Source of the DNA: Frankia sp. QA3
Lineage (GTDB): Bacteria > Actinomycetota > Actinomycetes > Frankiales > Frankiaceae
Assembly (NCBI RefSeq): GCF_000262465.1
Contig: NZ_CM001489.1
Coordinates: forward strand, 1,399,781 to 1,463,780
Length of the DNA stretch: 64,000 nt
Direction of reading: 5' to 3'
In this document: piece by piece, positions 31,453-39,527 of the stretch
Numbering within the stretch: the stretch's first letter is position 1
Layout: each line of letters starts with the position of its first letter
Translations under genes and position numbers: made by a program
The notes under the pieces: model-generated
What the model saw: only the letters and a program-made list of their open reading frames with translations
Databases searched by the model: none
Told to the model about the DNA's origin: nothing

Positions 31453-32553
31453 GTGGACGCCGTGGCGCGTGCGGGAAAGAACGGTGATGACGTGGAGATT
31501 CCGACGGTCAAGGTGACGATGCTCGGGACCACGGGCTCGGGCAAGTCGACGTTCATGCTCGGCATGTACGCGACCCTGTCCGCGGGCCTGCGGGGCTATT
31601 TCGTCTACGCCCAGGACCAGGACGACCACATCGATCTGACCGACGCGTGGGACCGGCTTCTCGACGACGGCCTGTTGCCGCCGCCCACGACGGAGGAGCG
31701 TTCCCGCCGCTACGAGTTCGTCTTCACCCAGGGTTTCGACACCCTGCTCAACATCGACTGGCTCGATTACCGCGGGGGTGCCCTGACGGACCGTAAGACC
31801 GCGCGGGACACCGCCGAACTACAGCAGCGGCTGGGGCAGTCCGACAGCGTCTATCTGGTGCTGGACGGCAATGCGGTCGGCCGGTGGGTGCGGTCCATCG
31901 TCGAGGGCGAGGGCGATAACCCGAGCCTGCGGCTGGAGCGGATCCAGCGCGAGCTCAAGGTCCAGGACATGACCGCGCAGCTCAACCGGTGCGTGGGCGA
32001 ACGCCGCAAAGCTGGGCTCCCGGCACCGTCGGTCGTCGCGCTGATCACCAAGATGGACACCCTGCCGGTGACCAGTGGGCTGGACCGGATCGATGCGATC
32101 AACCTCGCCGTGGAACACCTGCCCGAGCTGCTGCCGGTCGTGACCTCCGGCCTCACGACGCTGGTGAGCCCCGTCCAACTCGGGGAGTTCGGGACCGAAC
32201 ATCACGACACGGTCGACACCCAGCGCGTCAACCCGACGCATCTGCACAAACCTTTCGTGTTCACGCTGATGCAGTATCTGTGGTCGGGAATCGAGGACAA
32301 CGAGACCGAACTGGAGAATCTTGCCGCCGCCGACGTGGCCGCCGCCACCGAGCTGGAGCGGCTGCGTTCCGGAGTCGTCCGCAGCCTGCGTAACCGCGGC
32401 CGCATCAACAGCCTGCAGAGTGAGAAACAGCGGCGTCGGTCAGCGGCCGAGTCGCGGCGCTCGACGGTAAACTTGATGAACAGCCGGGTGCAGCAGCTTC
32501 GCGACGAGCTGATGAACCTTCCCATCTACCGGAACGGCAAGCTGGCGCCATGA
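31453..32553 (+). CDS. Small P-loop GTPase-like protein B (paralogue)
   Basis: A 366-residue P-loop protein with VKVTMLGTTGSGKSTFMLGM (G1 at residues 25-32), WLDYRGGA as the G3-like motif and ITKMD as the G4-like motif. An insertion after G3 contains DNAVGRWVRSIVEGEGDN-like sequence not seen in its paralogue. The C-terminal 90 residues are strongly charged and helical, with SLQSEKQRRRSAAESRRST, and probably form a coiled coil. It starts at GTG 31453 with GAGG upstream, 10 bp after its paralogue. The pair may work as a heterodimer of two GTPases, as in several prokaryotic GTPase pairs; this is inference. Confidence 0.82.
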   Translation: MDAVARAGKNGDDVEIPTVKVTMLGTTGSGKSTFMLGMYATLSAGLRGYFVYAQDQDDHIDLTDAWDRLLDDGLLPPPTTEERSRRYEFVFTQGFDTLLNIDWLDYRGGALTDRKTARDTAELQQRLGQSDSVYLVLDGNAVGRWVRSIVEGEGDNPSLRLERIQRELKVQDMTAQLNRCVGERRKAGLPAPSVVALITKMDTLPVTSGLDRIDAINLAVEHLPELLPVVTSGLTTLVSPVQLGEFGTEHHDTVDTQRVNPTHLHKPFVFTLMQYLWSGIEDNETELENLAAADVAAATELERLRSGVVRSLRNRGRINSLQSEKQRRRSAAESRRSTVNLMNSRVQQLRDELMNLPIYRNGKLAP

Positions 32554-32635
32554 CGTGCACCCCGGTGGGCCGCCGGCCGGCCGTGGCCGGCCATCTGCGC
32601 GGTGATGTGCCCCGCAGGACCGGGGGAGGTGGGGC

Positions 32636-33919
32636 GTGAGCGAGTTCGCGTTCGAGTGGTCCCCGGTCGTCTACGGGCGCACGGTCCGCGCCGACAACTG
32701 GTGGCGCGCGGTGCCGGTGGGCGCGGATCACCATGGCTGGCTGTCGGCCGTGGTCAGTTGCGCCGTCGCCGGCGGTGAGCATCTGCAGGACGGGCCGCGG
32801 TTTCTGCTGGCCCGCCTACGCGGCCGCTGGGTGGTGGGTCTCGCCTGCCGGGCGGCCGAGCTCAGCGAGTCGATGAACTCCGACGGGCAGCGGCCGTTGT
32901 TCTGCTTCGTCGGCTGGGCCGCGCCCGAGGACGCCGTCGTCGGGCCGCCGGGCCTGGCCGCGTTCGAGGAACACTGGCGGGTGTGGGCCGGCGAGATCTA
33001 CGAGCACTGGCTCGGCCGCGACTGGAACACCCATCCGAGCCTGGTCCGCGAGCCGCATGACAGCGAGCCGGTCGCCGCGCCGTGGGCACCCACCGTGGCC
33101 GTATCGGAGCCGGTCGCCGAGACGCCGGAGCGGAGCCCGTCGGCGCGCGGCGTCGAGGTGCCGGTGTCCGATGGGCCCGCCGTCGACGTGCCGGTGTCCG
33201 ACGGGCCGGCCGTCGACGTGCCGGCCGTCGAGGTGCCGGCCGTCGAGGTGCCGGCCGTCGAGGTGCCGGCCGCGGACGGGCCGGTGGCCGCTGTACCGCC
33301 GCGGGATTCGGCGGTGGTGCCCGAGCCCGTAGCGCGGGAGCCCGGCGAGAACGGTCGGCGGCGGGCGGAACCGGACTCGGCTGGCCCGCCGCGGCACGAG
33401 GAATTCCCGCCCGAACGCGCCCTCGGGCGGGCGGAGCCATCCCCGCGTGGTGGCGATCCCACGCGGGTGCACCCGATGATCGTGGTGTGCCCAACGGGCG
33501 AGCGGGCGGCGCTCTGGGAGGAGTTGCTCGCCGAGACAGAGCCGTTTGTCCTGGTGGTGGGATGGTCGCGGCTGCGCTCGGCGTACCTGCCCGGCGTGAC
33601 GCACGTGAGCGCCGACGACGTCGTGGGCCGTGGCGCCGTCGACGTCCCGAAGGACTGGTTCGGGCCGCCCGCGATGGCCCGGCCCGAGCCGCCGCCCGCC
33701 CGCCCCGACGATGCCTCGGACCCCGACGATGCCTCGGACCCCGACGAGGCGGTCACCGCCCGGCGCGGGCATACGTCCCGCGGCGTCCACTGGGACGAGG
33801 GCCGGGACGACGGCGGGGATGAGGGTGGGGATGAGGGCTGGGAGGCGCAGCCGCCGCACGCGGGGAGGCGTAAGCGCCTGAAGGGATGGGTCGGCAAACC
33901 CTTCCGCGGCATCCTCTGA
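32636..33919 (+). CDS. Unknown protein with conserved-looking N-terminus and disordered repeats
   Basis: A 427-residue protein I do not recognise. Residues 1-135 look like a compact globular domain (FAFEWSPVVYGRTVRADNWW, HGWLSAVVSCAVAGGEHL, EEHWRVWAGEIYEHWLGRDW). A low-complexity middle includes tandem EVPAVEVPAVEVPA (15-bp DNA repeats at about 33215-33270). A second small domain (PMIVVCPTGERAALWEELLAE, LVVGWSRLRSAYLPG) follows, then acidic DPDDASDPDD repeats. The C-terminal end is basic (RRKRLKGWVGKPFRGIL). It follows the GTPase pair after 82 bp on the same strand with a GGGGAGGTGGGG site, so it is likely the fourth gene of that operon and perhaps an adaptor or effector. Confidence 0.65.
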   Translation: MSEFAFEWSPVVYGRTVRADNWWRAVPVGADHHGWLSAVVSCAVAGGEHLQDGPRFLLARLRGRWVVGLACRAAELSESMNSDGQRPLFCFVGWAAPEDAVVGPPGLAAFEEHWRVWAGEIYEHWLGRDWNTHPSLVREPHDSEPVAAPWAPTVAVSEPVAETPERSPSARGVEVPVSDGPAVDVPVSDGPAVDVPAVEVPAVEVPAVEVPAADGPVAAVPPRDSAVVPEPVAREPGENGRRRAEPDSAGPPRHEEFPPERALGRAEPSPRGGDPTRVHPMIVVCPTGERAALWEELLAETEPFVLVVGWSRLRSAYLPGVTHVSADDVVGRGAVDVPKDWFGPPAMARPEPPPARPDDASDPDDASDPDEAVTARRGHTSRGVHWDEGRDDGGDEGGDEGWEAQPPHAGRRKRLKGWVGKPFRGIL

Positions 33920-33939
33920 CCGGTTCTCGGCGGCCGAGG

Positions 33940-36444
33940 TCAGGCGCCCGCGTCGGTGTGGAGACGACGGGCGCCGGCGAGGGCGACGATCCGGGCCGCC
34001 GCCGTGCCCGTGGTGAGGGCCTGTTCGTCGACCCGGGTGAGTTCCGCGATCAGGGCCGCACCGCCGCCGTCGAACATCGCCGGCCAGATCTGTCGCTGCA
34101 CCGGGCGGGTGAGCCGCTCGTAGTGCCACTCGACCTCGTTGGTCTGGGACACCTGGACGAAGAAGCGGTCGGCGGCGGCGGCGAGGATGCTGGCGGTGGT
34201 GCGTGCCTCGTGCAGCAGCGCCTGTTCCAGCTCGTCGATGCGGCGGTGCAGGATCGTGGTGAGCTCCTCGTAGAGCCGCCGGGTGCCCCGCTGGGCCTGT
34301 TGGCGTTCGGTACCGCCGAAGTCGAGGTCGCGATCGGAGGCGGGGCCCGTGGGACCGTCCGGTCCGTCGGAACGGCTCCGGCTGCGGCGCGGCGGGGCGG
34401 CGGCGGCACGCCGCGGCTGACGCCCGGTGACCGGCGGGTCGTCCTGGTAGCGACGCCCGGCCGCCGGGGGCGTCGGGGCGGTCGCGCTCGCGCTCTCTCC
34501 GACGTTGACCAACAGGATGTCGTCGGCGTCCCAGTGGATGCGGCGCACGATGGGCTGCGCGACCCGCAGGACGATACTGCCGAAGTTGATCCGCAGGTCG
34601 AGCAGTTCGGTCAGCGCGGCGGCGATGATCGGCGCGTCGTGGTCGGACGCCGTCCCGCGCAGGGCGCGCAGCGGTTCGTCGGCGGCGGTGCCCCCCGCCG
34701 ACGGCGGAACCAGTCCTTCGGTGAGCCGTTCCCGCAGCAGATCGGCGACCTCGACCCACAGGCGTTCGACGGACTGGCTGAGGGACAGGTCGATCCGGCC
34801 GAAGACCCGGCTGGCCTCCGAGCGCAGCCGGTAGTACTCGTCCTGCTTGGCGTCCAGGGCCCCGGCGGCGTAGGCGCGTTCCGTCGCCGTCGTCCACGCC
34901 TCCCGGCTGCCGCGGCCGAGGCCGGCGTCGACGTACGCGCGCATCGTCTGCGCCGCCTCGGTGATGCCGCGTTCGAGGTCCTCGATCGGCCGGTCGTCCT
35001 GGACGAGCTCGTCGTAGCGCGCGAGCAGCGCCGTCAGATCGAGCGCGATCGTGTTGCGCAGGTCGATGGCGAGCCGGCGGAAGGCGTCCTGCTCGTTCGG
35101 CAGCTGGCTGCGCCAGCCCCGCACCCGCTGCTGTACCTCCTGTGTGAGCGCCTGGACGTCGCGTCCGACCTGCTCGACGGTCTGCAGCACCCGGGTGACC
35201 GCGGCCCGGTCCATCTCGGCGAGCCGCGCCGCGAGATGGGCCAGGGCCGGCTCCATCAGCCCGGTGACGACCTGCCCGGGATCGGCGACGTCGGGCGCGA
35301 GCACCCTGATGCCACGCTTGGCGGTCTCCGTCGTGATCCGCTGTATCGCGTTGTCGAACAGGGCCTGCGGCAGGTGCGCGGAGTCGCGGTTGACGACGAC
35401 GAACACGAAGTCGTCCAGGCCGACCCCGCCCCGGGCGGCGTCGGCCAGCCGGATCGTCTGCCAGTCCTCCTCGGTGACGAACGCCGAGGCGACCGTGGGC
35501 CGCTTGACCATGAGCAGGAGGTCGACCTCGTTGCGGATCCCCTGCAGGAACTGGCGCTCGACGTCGAGCCCGGCCTCACCGCGGCCCGGCAGGTCCACCA
35601 GTCCGACGTCCGACACGTCGAGGTTGGGGAAGGCCTGCTCGATCCGGACCCCGCGTACCGCATGGTAGGGCCGGTAGTCGGGATCGTGCACCCCCTCGAC
35701 GGGGTAGGCCACGAAGGGCCGCAGCCGGCTGAGCGACACGTCCAGTTCACCGCCGCGCAGCAGCGGCTCGTAGCTGGCGAACGACGACCGGGCCGCGATC
35801 AGGCGGGTGAGGAACTTCTGCACGTCCGCCCGGGCGTCGGGATCCTCGGGGACGTGCGGATAGTGGGTCTGGGCGAACTGCCCGCGGGTCGAGGGAGCGG
35901 GTCCGAGGCCGGCGGCGGCGTGCAGCGGAGCCAGGTAGCCGTCGCGGAAGGACTCCCACGTGTGCAGGGACAGCGTCGCCGAGGACGGCCCGCTGCGATG
36001 GTAGATCCGGCTGGACGTGGCCGTTGTCGGATCGTTCTCGGTCGACGGGATGACGTCGTCCGGCAGACCCGTGATCGTCCGCAGCAGCGTGCTCTTGCCG
36101 GCCTTCGTCATGCCGACCACGCCGAGATTCACCGTGTCGCGATGGACCCGCTGGACCACCGCCTCGACATCGGCCTGCGCGTCGGCGGCCCGCCGGGCGA
36201 GCTCGGCGATCCGCCGCCTGCCCTCGGCGCTGCCGAACTCCGACAGCGCGTCGCTGACCCGTCGCTGCTCCTCGCTCGGCCGCTCGAGTGATCTGAGTGC
36301 CTGGCTGGCCGCGGCGATACCGCTGTCAAGATCTGCCAGGCCGCTGGAGAGCTGCGTCCACAGGTCCGCGAGCTCGGTCACGAAGGCCCGCTGACTGCGC
36401 CGGCCTTCGAGGGCCGCCGCGATCCGTCGCTGCACATCCGACAT
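33940..36444 (-). CDS. Dynamin-like GTPase
   Basis: An 834-residue large GTPase. Residues 1-105 are helical, then the G domain begins: G1 GMTKAGKS at 111-118, G2-like Thr in NDPTTATS, G3 DLPG at 284-287 and NRDS at 352-355 in the G4 position. Long amphipathic helices fill the middle. A disordered Pro/Arg/Ser-rich insert (residues about 655-720, PRRAAAAPPRRSRSRSDG) separates the last helical region (HRRIDELEQALLHEARTTAS). This is the plan of bacterial dynamin-like proteins, which remodel membranes and in some cases protect against phage; no membrane segment is obvious. It converges on the WD40-GTPase operon (20-bp gap) and may be a partner. Confidence 0.82.
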   Translation of the reverse strand: MSDVQRRIAAALEGRRSQRAFVTELADLWTQLSSGLADLDSGIAAASQALRSLERPSEEQRRVSDALSEFGSAEGRRRIAELARRAADAQADVEAVVQRVHRDTVNLGVVGMTKAGKSTLLRTITGLPDDVIPSTENDPTTATSSRIYHRSGPSSATLSLHTWESFRDGYLAPLHAAAGLGPAPSTRGQFAQTHYPHVPEDPDARADVQKFLTRLIAARSSFASYEPLLRGGELDVSLSRLRPFVAYPVEGVHDPDYRPYHAVRGVRIEQAFPNLDVSDVGLVDLPGRGEAGLDVERQFLQGIRNEVDLLLMVKRPTVASAFVTEEDWQTIRLADAARGGVGLDDFVFVVVNRDSAHLPQALFDNAIQRITTETAKRGIRVLAPDVADPGQVVTGLMEPALAHLAARLAEMDRAAVTRVLQTVEQVGRDVQALTQEVQQRVRGWRSQLPNEQDAFRRLAIDLRNTIALDLTALLARYDELVQDDRPIEDLERGITEAAQTMRAYVDAGLGRGSREAWTTATERAYAAGALDAKQDEYYRLRSEASRVFGRIDLSLSQSVERLWVEVADLLRERLTEGLVPPSAGGTAADEPLRALRGTASDHDAPIIAAALTELLDLRINFGSIVLRVAQPIVRRIHWDADDILLVNVGESASATAPTPPAAGRRYQDDPPVTGRQPRRAAAAPPRRSRSRSDGPDGPTGPASDRDLDFGGTERQQAQRGTRRLYEELTTILHRRIDELEQALLHEARTTASILAAAADRFFVQVSQTNEVEWHYERLTRPVQRQIWPAMFDGGGAALIAELTRVDEQALTTGTAAARIVALAGARRLHTDAGA

Positions 36445-36617
36445 GGCGGAGCCTCCCGATGTGTCCCCCGATGCGGCACATGCGGACCGGCCCCCGTACC
36501 GCCACTGTCACGATCATATCGCGCGCAGTGGGCAGGGCGGCACATCCCTCGCGCAGGCGCCGGTTCTGCGCGTCCCGCCCCCGCAGACCCGGCCATCCCG
36601 CCGGGACGCCGCGTTCA

Positions 36618-36681
36618 GCCGTGCTCGGCGCCCGACGAGCCCTCCCTCACCTCCGGCGGCGCCCCCGCCGCCTCCTGACGG
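36618..36681 (+). repeat. Partial copy of the CDF gene 3' end
   Basis: This stretch repeats the terminal part of the CDF transporter gene: GCCGTGCTC, then CCCGACGAGCCCTCCCTCAC (20 of 20, 36631-36650 versus 28813-28832), then TCCTGACGG including the stop codon (36673-36681 versus 28867-28875). In the matching frame it reads DEPSLTSGGAPAAS-stop against DEPSLTPDDAPDDGPATS-stop. It lies in the spacer between the dynamin and kinase genes, in the same orientation as the CDF gene. Confidence 0.55.
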
Positions 36682-36731
36682 CCAACCGCCCTCGGGACGT
36701 CAACGACGACCGACGACCATCGGGCTGACCG

Positions 36732-38468
36732 TCACCACCCGGGCCCGGGGCCTGCGGGCCCGGGGCGGCGAGGCTCCTGCCCGGAGGCGGCGCTGACCGC
36801 GGCGCTGACCGCGGCGAGCTCGGCGGAGACGCGCCCCGCGGGCCGGCCCCGCAGCAGTCCCATGTCCATCACGACCTCGCAGCCCAGCACCGGGTTGTAC
36901 CAGGCGAACCGGTAGCGCCCCTTCGGGTTCCTGCGGGCCGGCCGCGGCAGCCCGGCGGCCCATGGCGCGGTGGGCCGCGCCGGCCAGACCGCCAGCACCT
37001 CCCGGCGGCCCAGCCGGATGACGTCGGCGCGGGCGACCTCCGGCCAGGCGCGTTCGTACCGCTGCCCGCCGACCTCCGCGCGCAGCCCGTACCGGCCGAT
37101 CGTCAGCCTCGGGGGCCGTAGGCCGAAGCGGAGACGCCACCAGCCCGGGAACAGCGCGGCGACACCGACGACCGCGCCCACGCTCGCGCCCACGCTCTCG
37201 TCGGACAGATCGCTGAAGCTCATGGCCCGATAGGTGACCAGGATGTTGATGAAGACGATCATCGCCGCACCCACCAGGACGGCGCCGATGCCGACCAGCA
37301 GCAAGCCGGCCAGCAGGAATCTCCGCCGCTGACCCGGGAAGACGACGCTGTCGACCGCGGGGTGGCGGGGGGCGTGAACCGGCGCGCGGTCCACCGCCGC
37401 GGCCTCGGCGTCCCAGGCCCGCCTCGGCGGCGGGGGCGCGGGAGTAGGCGGCGGAGGTGTGGGAGTAGGTGTCGGCGGCGGCGGGGGTGTCGGCGGGGGC
37501 GGGACGTACGTGGCGGCCATGACCCGGGTCGGCGACCGGGGGGCGTCCGGGGTCGCCCACCGGGCGGGCGGGTCCGAACGCGTCGGCGGCAGGTGCTCGC
37601 CGATCTCGGCGGTGCGCTGCGCCACCAGCCTGGTGACCGCCGGCGGCCAGGTCTCGGTCGCGACCTCCACCCCGTCGGCGAACCAGCGCAGCAGCATGCC
37701 GGGGTCGGGCCGCTCGGCCGGGTCCTTCGCCAGGCAGGACCGCAGCGCGTCGCCCAGATCGGCCGGGACCCCGGTCAGGTCCGGGGAGCCGTGCACCACC
37801 CGGAACAGCATCGCGGCCGGGTTGCCCTGGCCGAACGGGCCGCGCCCGGTCGCGGCGAAGACGAGCACGGCGGCGGCGGAGAAGACGTCGGCTGCCGGCC
37901 CGGCGGCACCACCGGCGGCCTGCTCCGGCGACATGTACGCGGCGGTGCCGAGGACGTCGCCCGCCCGCGTCAGCTCCGTGTGGTCGACGGCCCGGGCGAT
38001 GCCGAAGTCGATCAGGCGCGGTCCGTCGGCGGCGAGCAGGACGTTGCTCGGCTTCACATCCCGGTGGACGACACCGGCCCGGTGCACGGCGACGATCGCC
38101 TCCAGCACGCCGGCCCCCAGCCGACGCAGCACGGCCGGCCCGAAGGGCCCGCAGCGCGTCACCGCCTCGTGCAGCGACGGGCCGGGCACGTACAGGGTGG
38201 CGAGCCACGGCGTCGCCGCGTCCGGGTCGGCGTCCACGACCGGGGCGGTGAACGCCCCGCTGACCAGCTTCGCCGCCGCGACCTCCCGCCGGAAACGGTC
38301 CCGGAACCCGCCGTCCCCGGCCAGCTCCGGCCGGACCACCTTGACGGCCATCAGTCGACCGGAGGGCGAATGGGCCAGGAACACCCGCCCCATGCCGCCC
38401 TCACCGATGCGGGCACGCAGGTTGTAGGGGCCGATCGTCGACGGATCCCCCGGTTCAAGATTCTGCAT
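36732..38468 (-). CDS. Membrane Ser/Thr protein kinase (Hanks type)
   Basis: A 578-residue kinase. The kinase core starts YNLRARIGEGGMGRVF (Gly loop 22-27), Lys43 in MAVKVV, catalytic HRDVKPSN (135-142), DFG at 154-156, and the activation segment GTAAYMSPEQA. All catalytic residues are present. A Pro/Thr tract (PPPPTPPPPPTPTPTP) forms a long linker, followed by two membrane helices (LLAGLLLVGIGAVLVGAAMI and VGASVGAVVGVAALF). The C-terminal domain is a PH-like beta region (RLTIGRYGLRAEVGGQRYER) on the cytoplasmic side. There are no PASTA repeats. It stands in the same direction as the dynamin-like gene, 287 bp downstream of the dynamin start, and might phosphorylate proteins of that cluster; this is inference. 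Confidence 0.92.
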   Translation of the reverse strand: MQNLEPGDPSTIGPYNLRARIGEGGMGRVFLAHSPSGRLMAVKVVRPELAGDGGFRDRFRREVAAAKLVSGAFTAPVVDADPDAATPWLATLYVPGPSLHEAVTRCGPFGPAVLRRLGAGVLEAIVAVHRAGVVHRDVKPSNVLLAADGPRLIDFGIARAVDHTELTRAGDVLGTAAYMSPEQAAGGAAGPAADVFSAAAVLVFAATGRGPFGQGNPAAMLFRVVHGSPDLTGVPADLGDALRSCLAKDPAERPDPGMLLRWFADGVEVATETWPPAVTRLVAQRTAEIGEHLPPTRSDPPARWATPDAPRSPTRVMAATYVPPPPTPPPPPTPTPTPPPPTPAPPPPRRAWDAEAAAVDRAPVHAPRHPAVDSVVFPGQRRRFLLAGLLLVGIGAVLVGAAMIVFINILVTYRAMSFSDLSDESVGASVGAVVGVAALFPGWWRLRFGLRPPRLTIGRYGLRAEVGGQRYERAWPEVARADVIRLGRREVLAVWPARPTAPWAAGLPRPARRNPKGRYRFAWYNPVLGCEVVMDMGLLRGRPAGRVSAELAAVSAAVSAASGQEPRRPGPAGPGPGW

Positions 38469-38650
38469 CGACGCGTCCGTCCGCAGAACTCATCACACTC
38501 CGTCATGGGATAAGGGCGGGGTCATGGGCAATAATGGGCCCGGCTGAGGAGCTTCGTGCCGAGACGATTCCCGCCGGTCATGAACAAACTAGTGCAGAGT
38601 GGAAGACTTCGGGACATCGCCCGGGTACGCCCGGCGGGTAGGCGTCCCGG

Positions 38651-39307
38651 TCAGCCGTGCTCGGCGCCCGCGGACCTGGTCGTCAGCGGCAGGACGATCT
38701 GGTCGACGACCGAGGCGACGAACTCGTCGGGCACGACGGGCTCGCGGATCAGCGAGTACTGCACGAGCATGGCGGGGCCGCTGGCGGCCACCAGTTCGCC
38801 GGCGGCCTCGGGCCGGATCTCGCCGCGCTCGGCTGCCCGGCGCAGCACCTCTCCGATGAGCTGGATGCACGGCTGGACCACGTGGCTGATGATCGTCTGG
38901 CGGACGACGGGACGATCGCAGCCCGCCTCGGCCGACACGAGCTGGAACGCGGTGCCGCGGGTGGAGCTGAACGACGCCTGCACGCAGCGCAGCAGCGCGT
39001 GGATGTCCGCGCGCACATCGCCGGTCAGCGGTATGTCGCCCGGCGAGGGCAGCCGGTGCCGCAGCGCATCGGCGATCATGTCTTCCTTGGTGGACCAGCG
39101 GCGGTAGAGCACGGTCTTGCTGGTCCCGGCGGCGGCCGCGACCCGGTCCATCGTCAGGTTGGCGTAGCCGACGGTCCGGAGCTGATCGAACACCGCATCG
39201 AAGATCGCTCGCAGCAGCGCGTCGCCGCGGCGGCGGGTGGCGACCGCGCCGGCGCGGGCGGCGGGATTCGCCTGCGCCCGCTGCGCGTCGACGGGAACGA
39301 CGCCCAC
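38651..39307 (-). CDS. TetR/AcrR family regulator of the adjacent MFS gene
   Basis: A 218-residue repressor with an N-terminal HTH (LRTVGYANLTMDRVAAAAGT then SKTVLYRRWSTKEDMI) and a C-terminal ligand domain of the TetR_C type (EVLRRAAERGEIRPEAAGEL). It starts at GTG 39307 with GGGAGG upstream. It is divergent from the MFS exporter gene, and a GATACG-N4-CGTATC palindrome lies in the 220-bp spacer, the classical arrangement for repression of an efflux pump and relief by its substrate. Its last bases (stop codon region 38651-38670) share a 20-bp exact match with 36615-36634. Confidence 0.92.
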   Translation of the reverse strand: MGVVPVDAQRAQANPAARAGAVATRRRGDALLRAIFDAVFDQLRTVGYANLTMDRVAAAAGTSKTVLYRRWSTKEDMIADALRHRLPSPGDIPLTGDVRADIHALLRCVQASFSSTRGTAFQLVSAEAGCDRPVVRQTIISHVVQPCIQLIGEVLRRAAERGEIRPEAAGELVAASGPAMLVQYSLIREPVVPDEFVASVVDQIVLPLTTRSAGAEHG

Positions 39308-39484
39308 GATCGCTCGCCTCCCGTCCGCCGGTTCGCCCGTCCCACCGGCCGGCCGGATCGCCTCGACGGTGCGACCCCCAGGCGGCGGATCGCCGGCCTG
39401 TCCCTGAGCGTACCCGCGCAGGGCGCTGCCGGTCGGCGCGGAGATGGGTGATCGGTCGGCGGCGCTCTGCTACCCTCGGAATTG

Positions 39485-39500
39485 GATACGGATTCGTATC
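39485..39500. promoter_or_regulatory. TetR-type operator, GATACG-N4-CGTATC
   Basis: A perfect 6-4-6 inverted repeat lies 28 bp upstream of the MFS start codon and overlaps a possible -10 (TATCTT, 39497-39502). Its AT content stands out from the surroundings. It is the natural candidate site for the divergent TetR protein. Confidence 0.65.
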
Positions 39501-39527
39501 TTAGAGAGTGCTGGTCGGGAGGCCGTC

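Noticed and set aside
33890-36291. An 801-codon plus-strand frame opposite the dynamin-like gene
   Set aside because: The minus strand has complete GTPase motifs; the plus frame lacks any domain.
28873-36731. A classical integrase-mediated genomic island
   Set aside because: No integrase, recombinase or tRNA target is visible, and the repeated ends are a partial and diverged gene end rather than short exact att sites. Only a cassette insertion by an unknown route is proposed.
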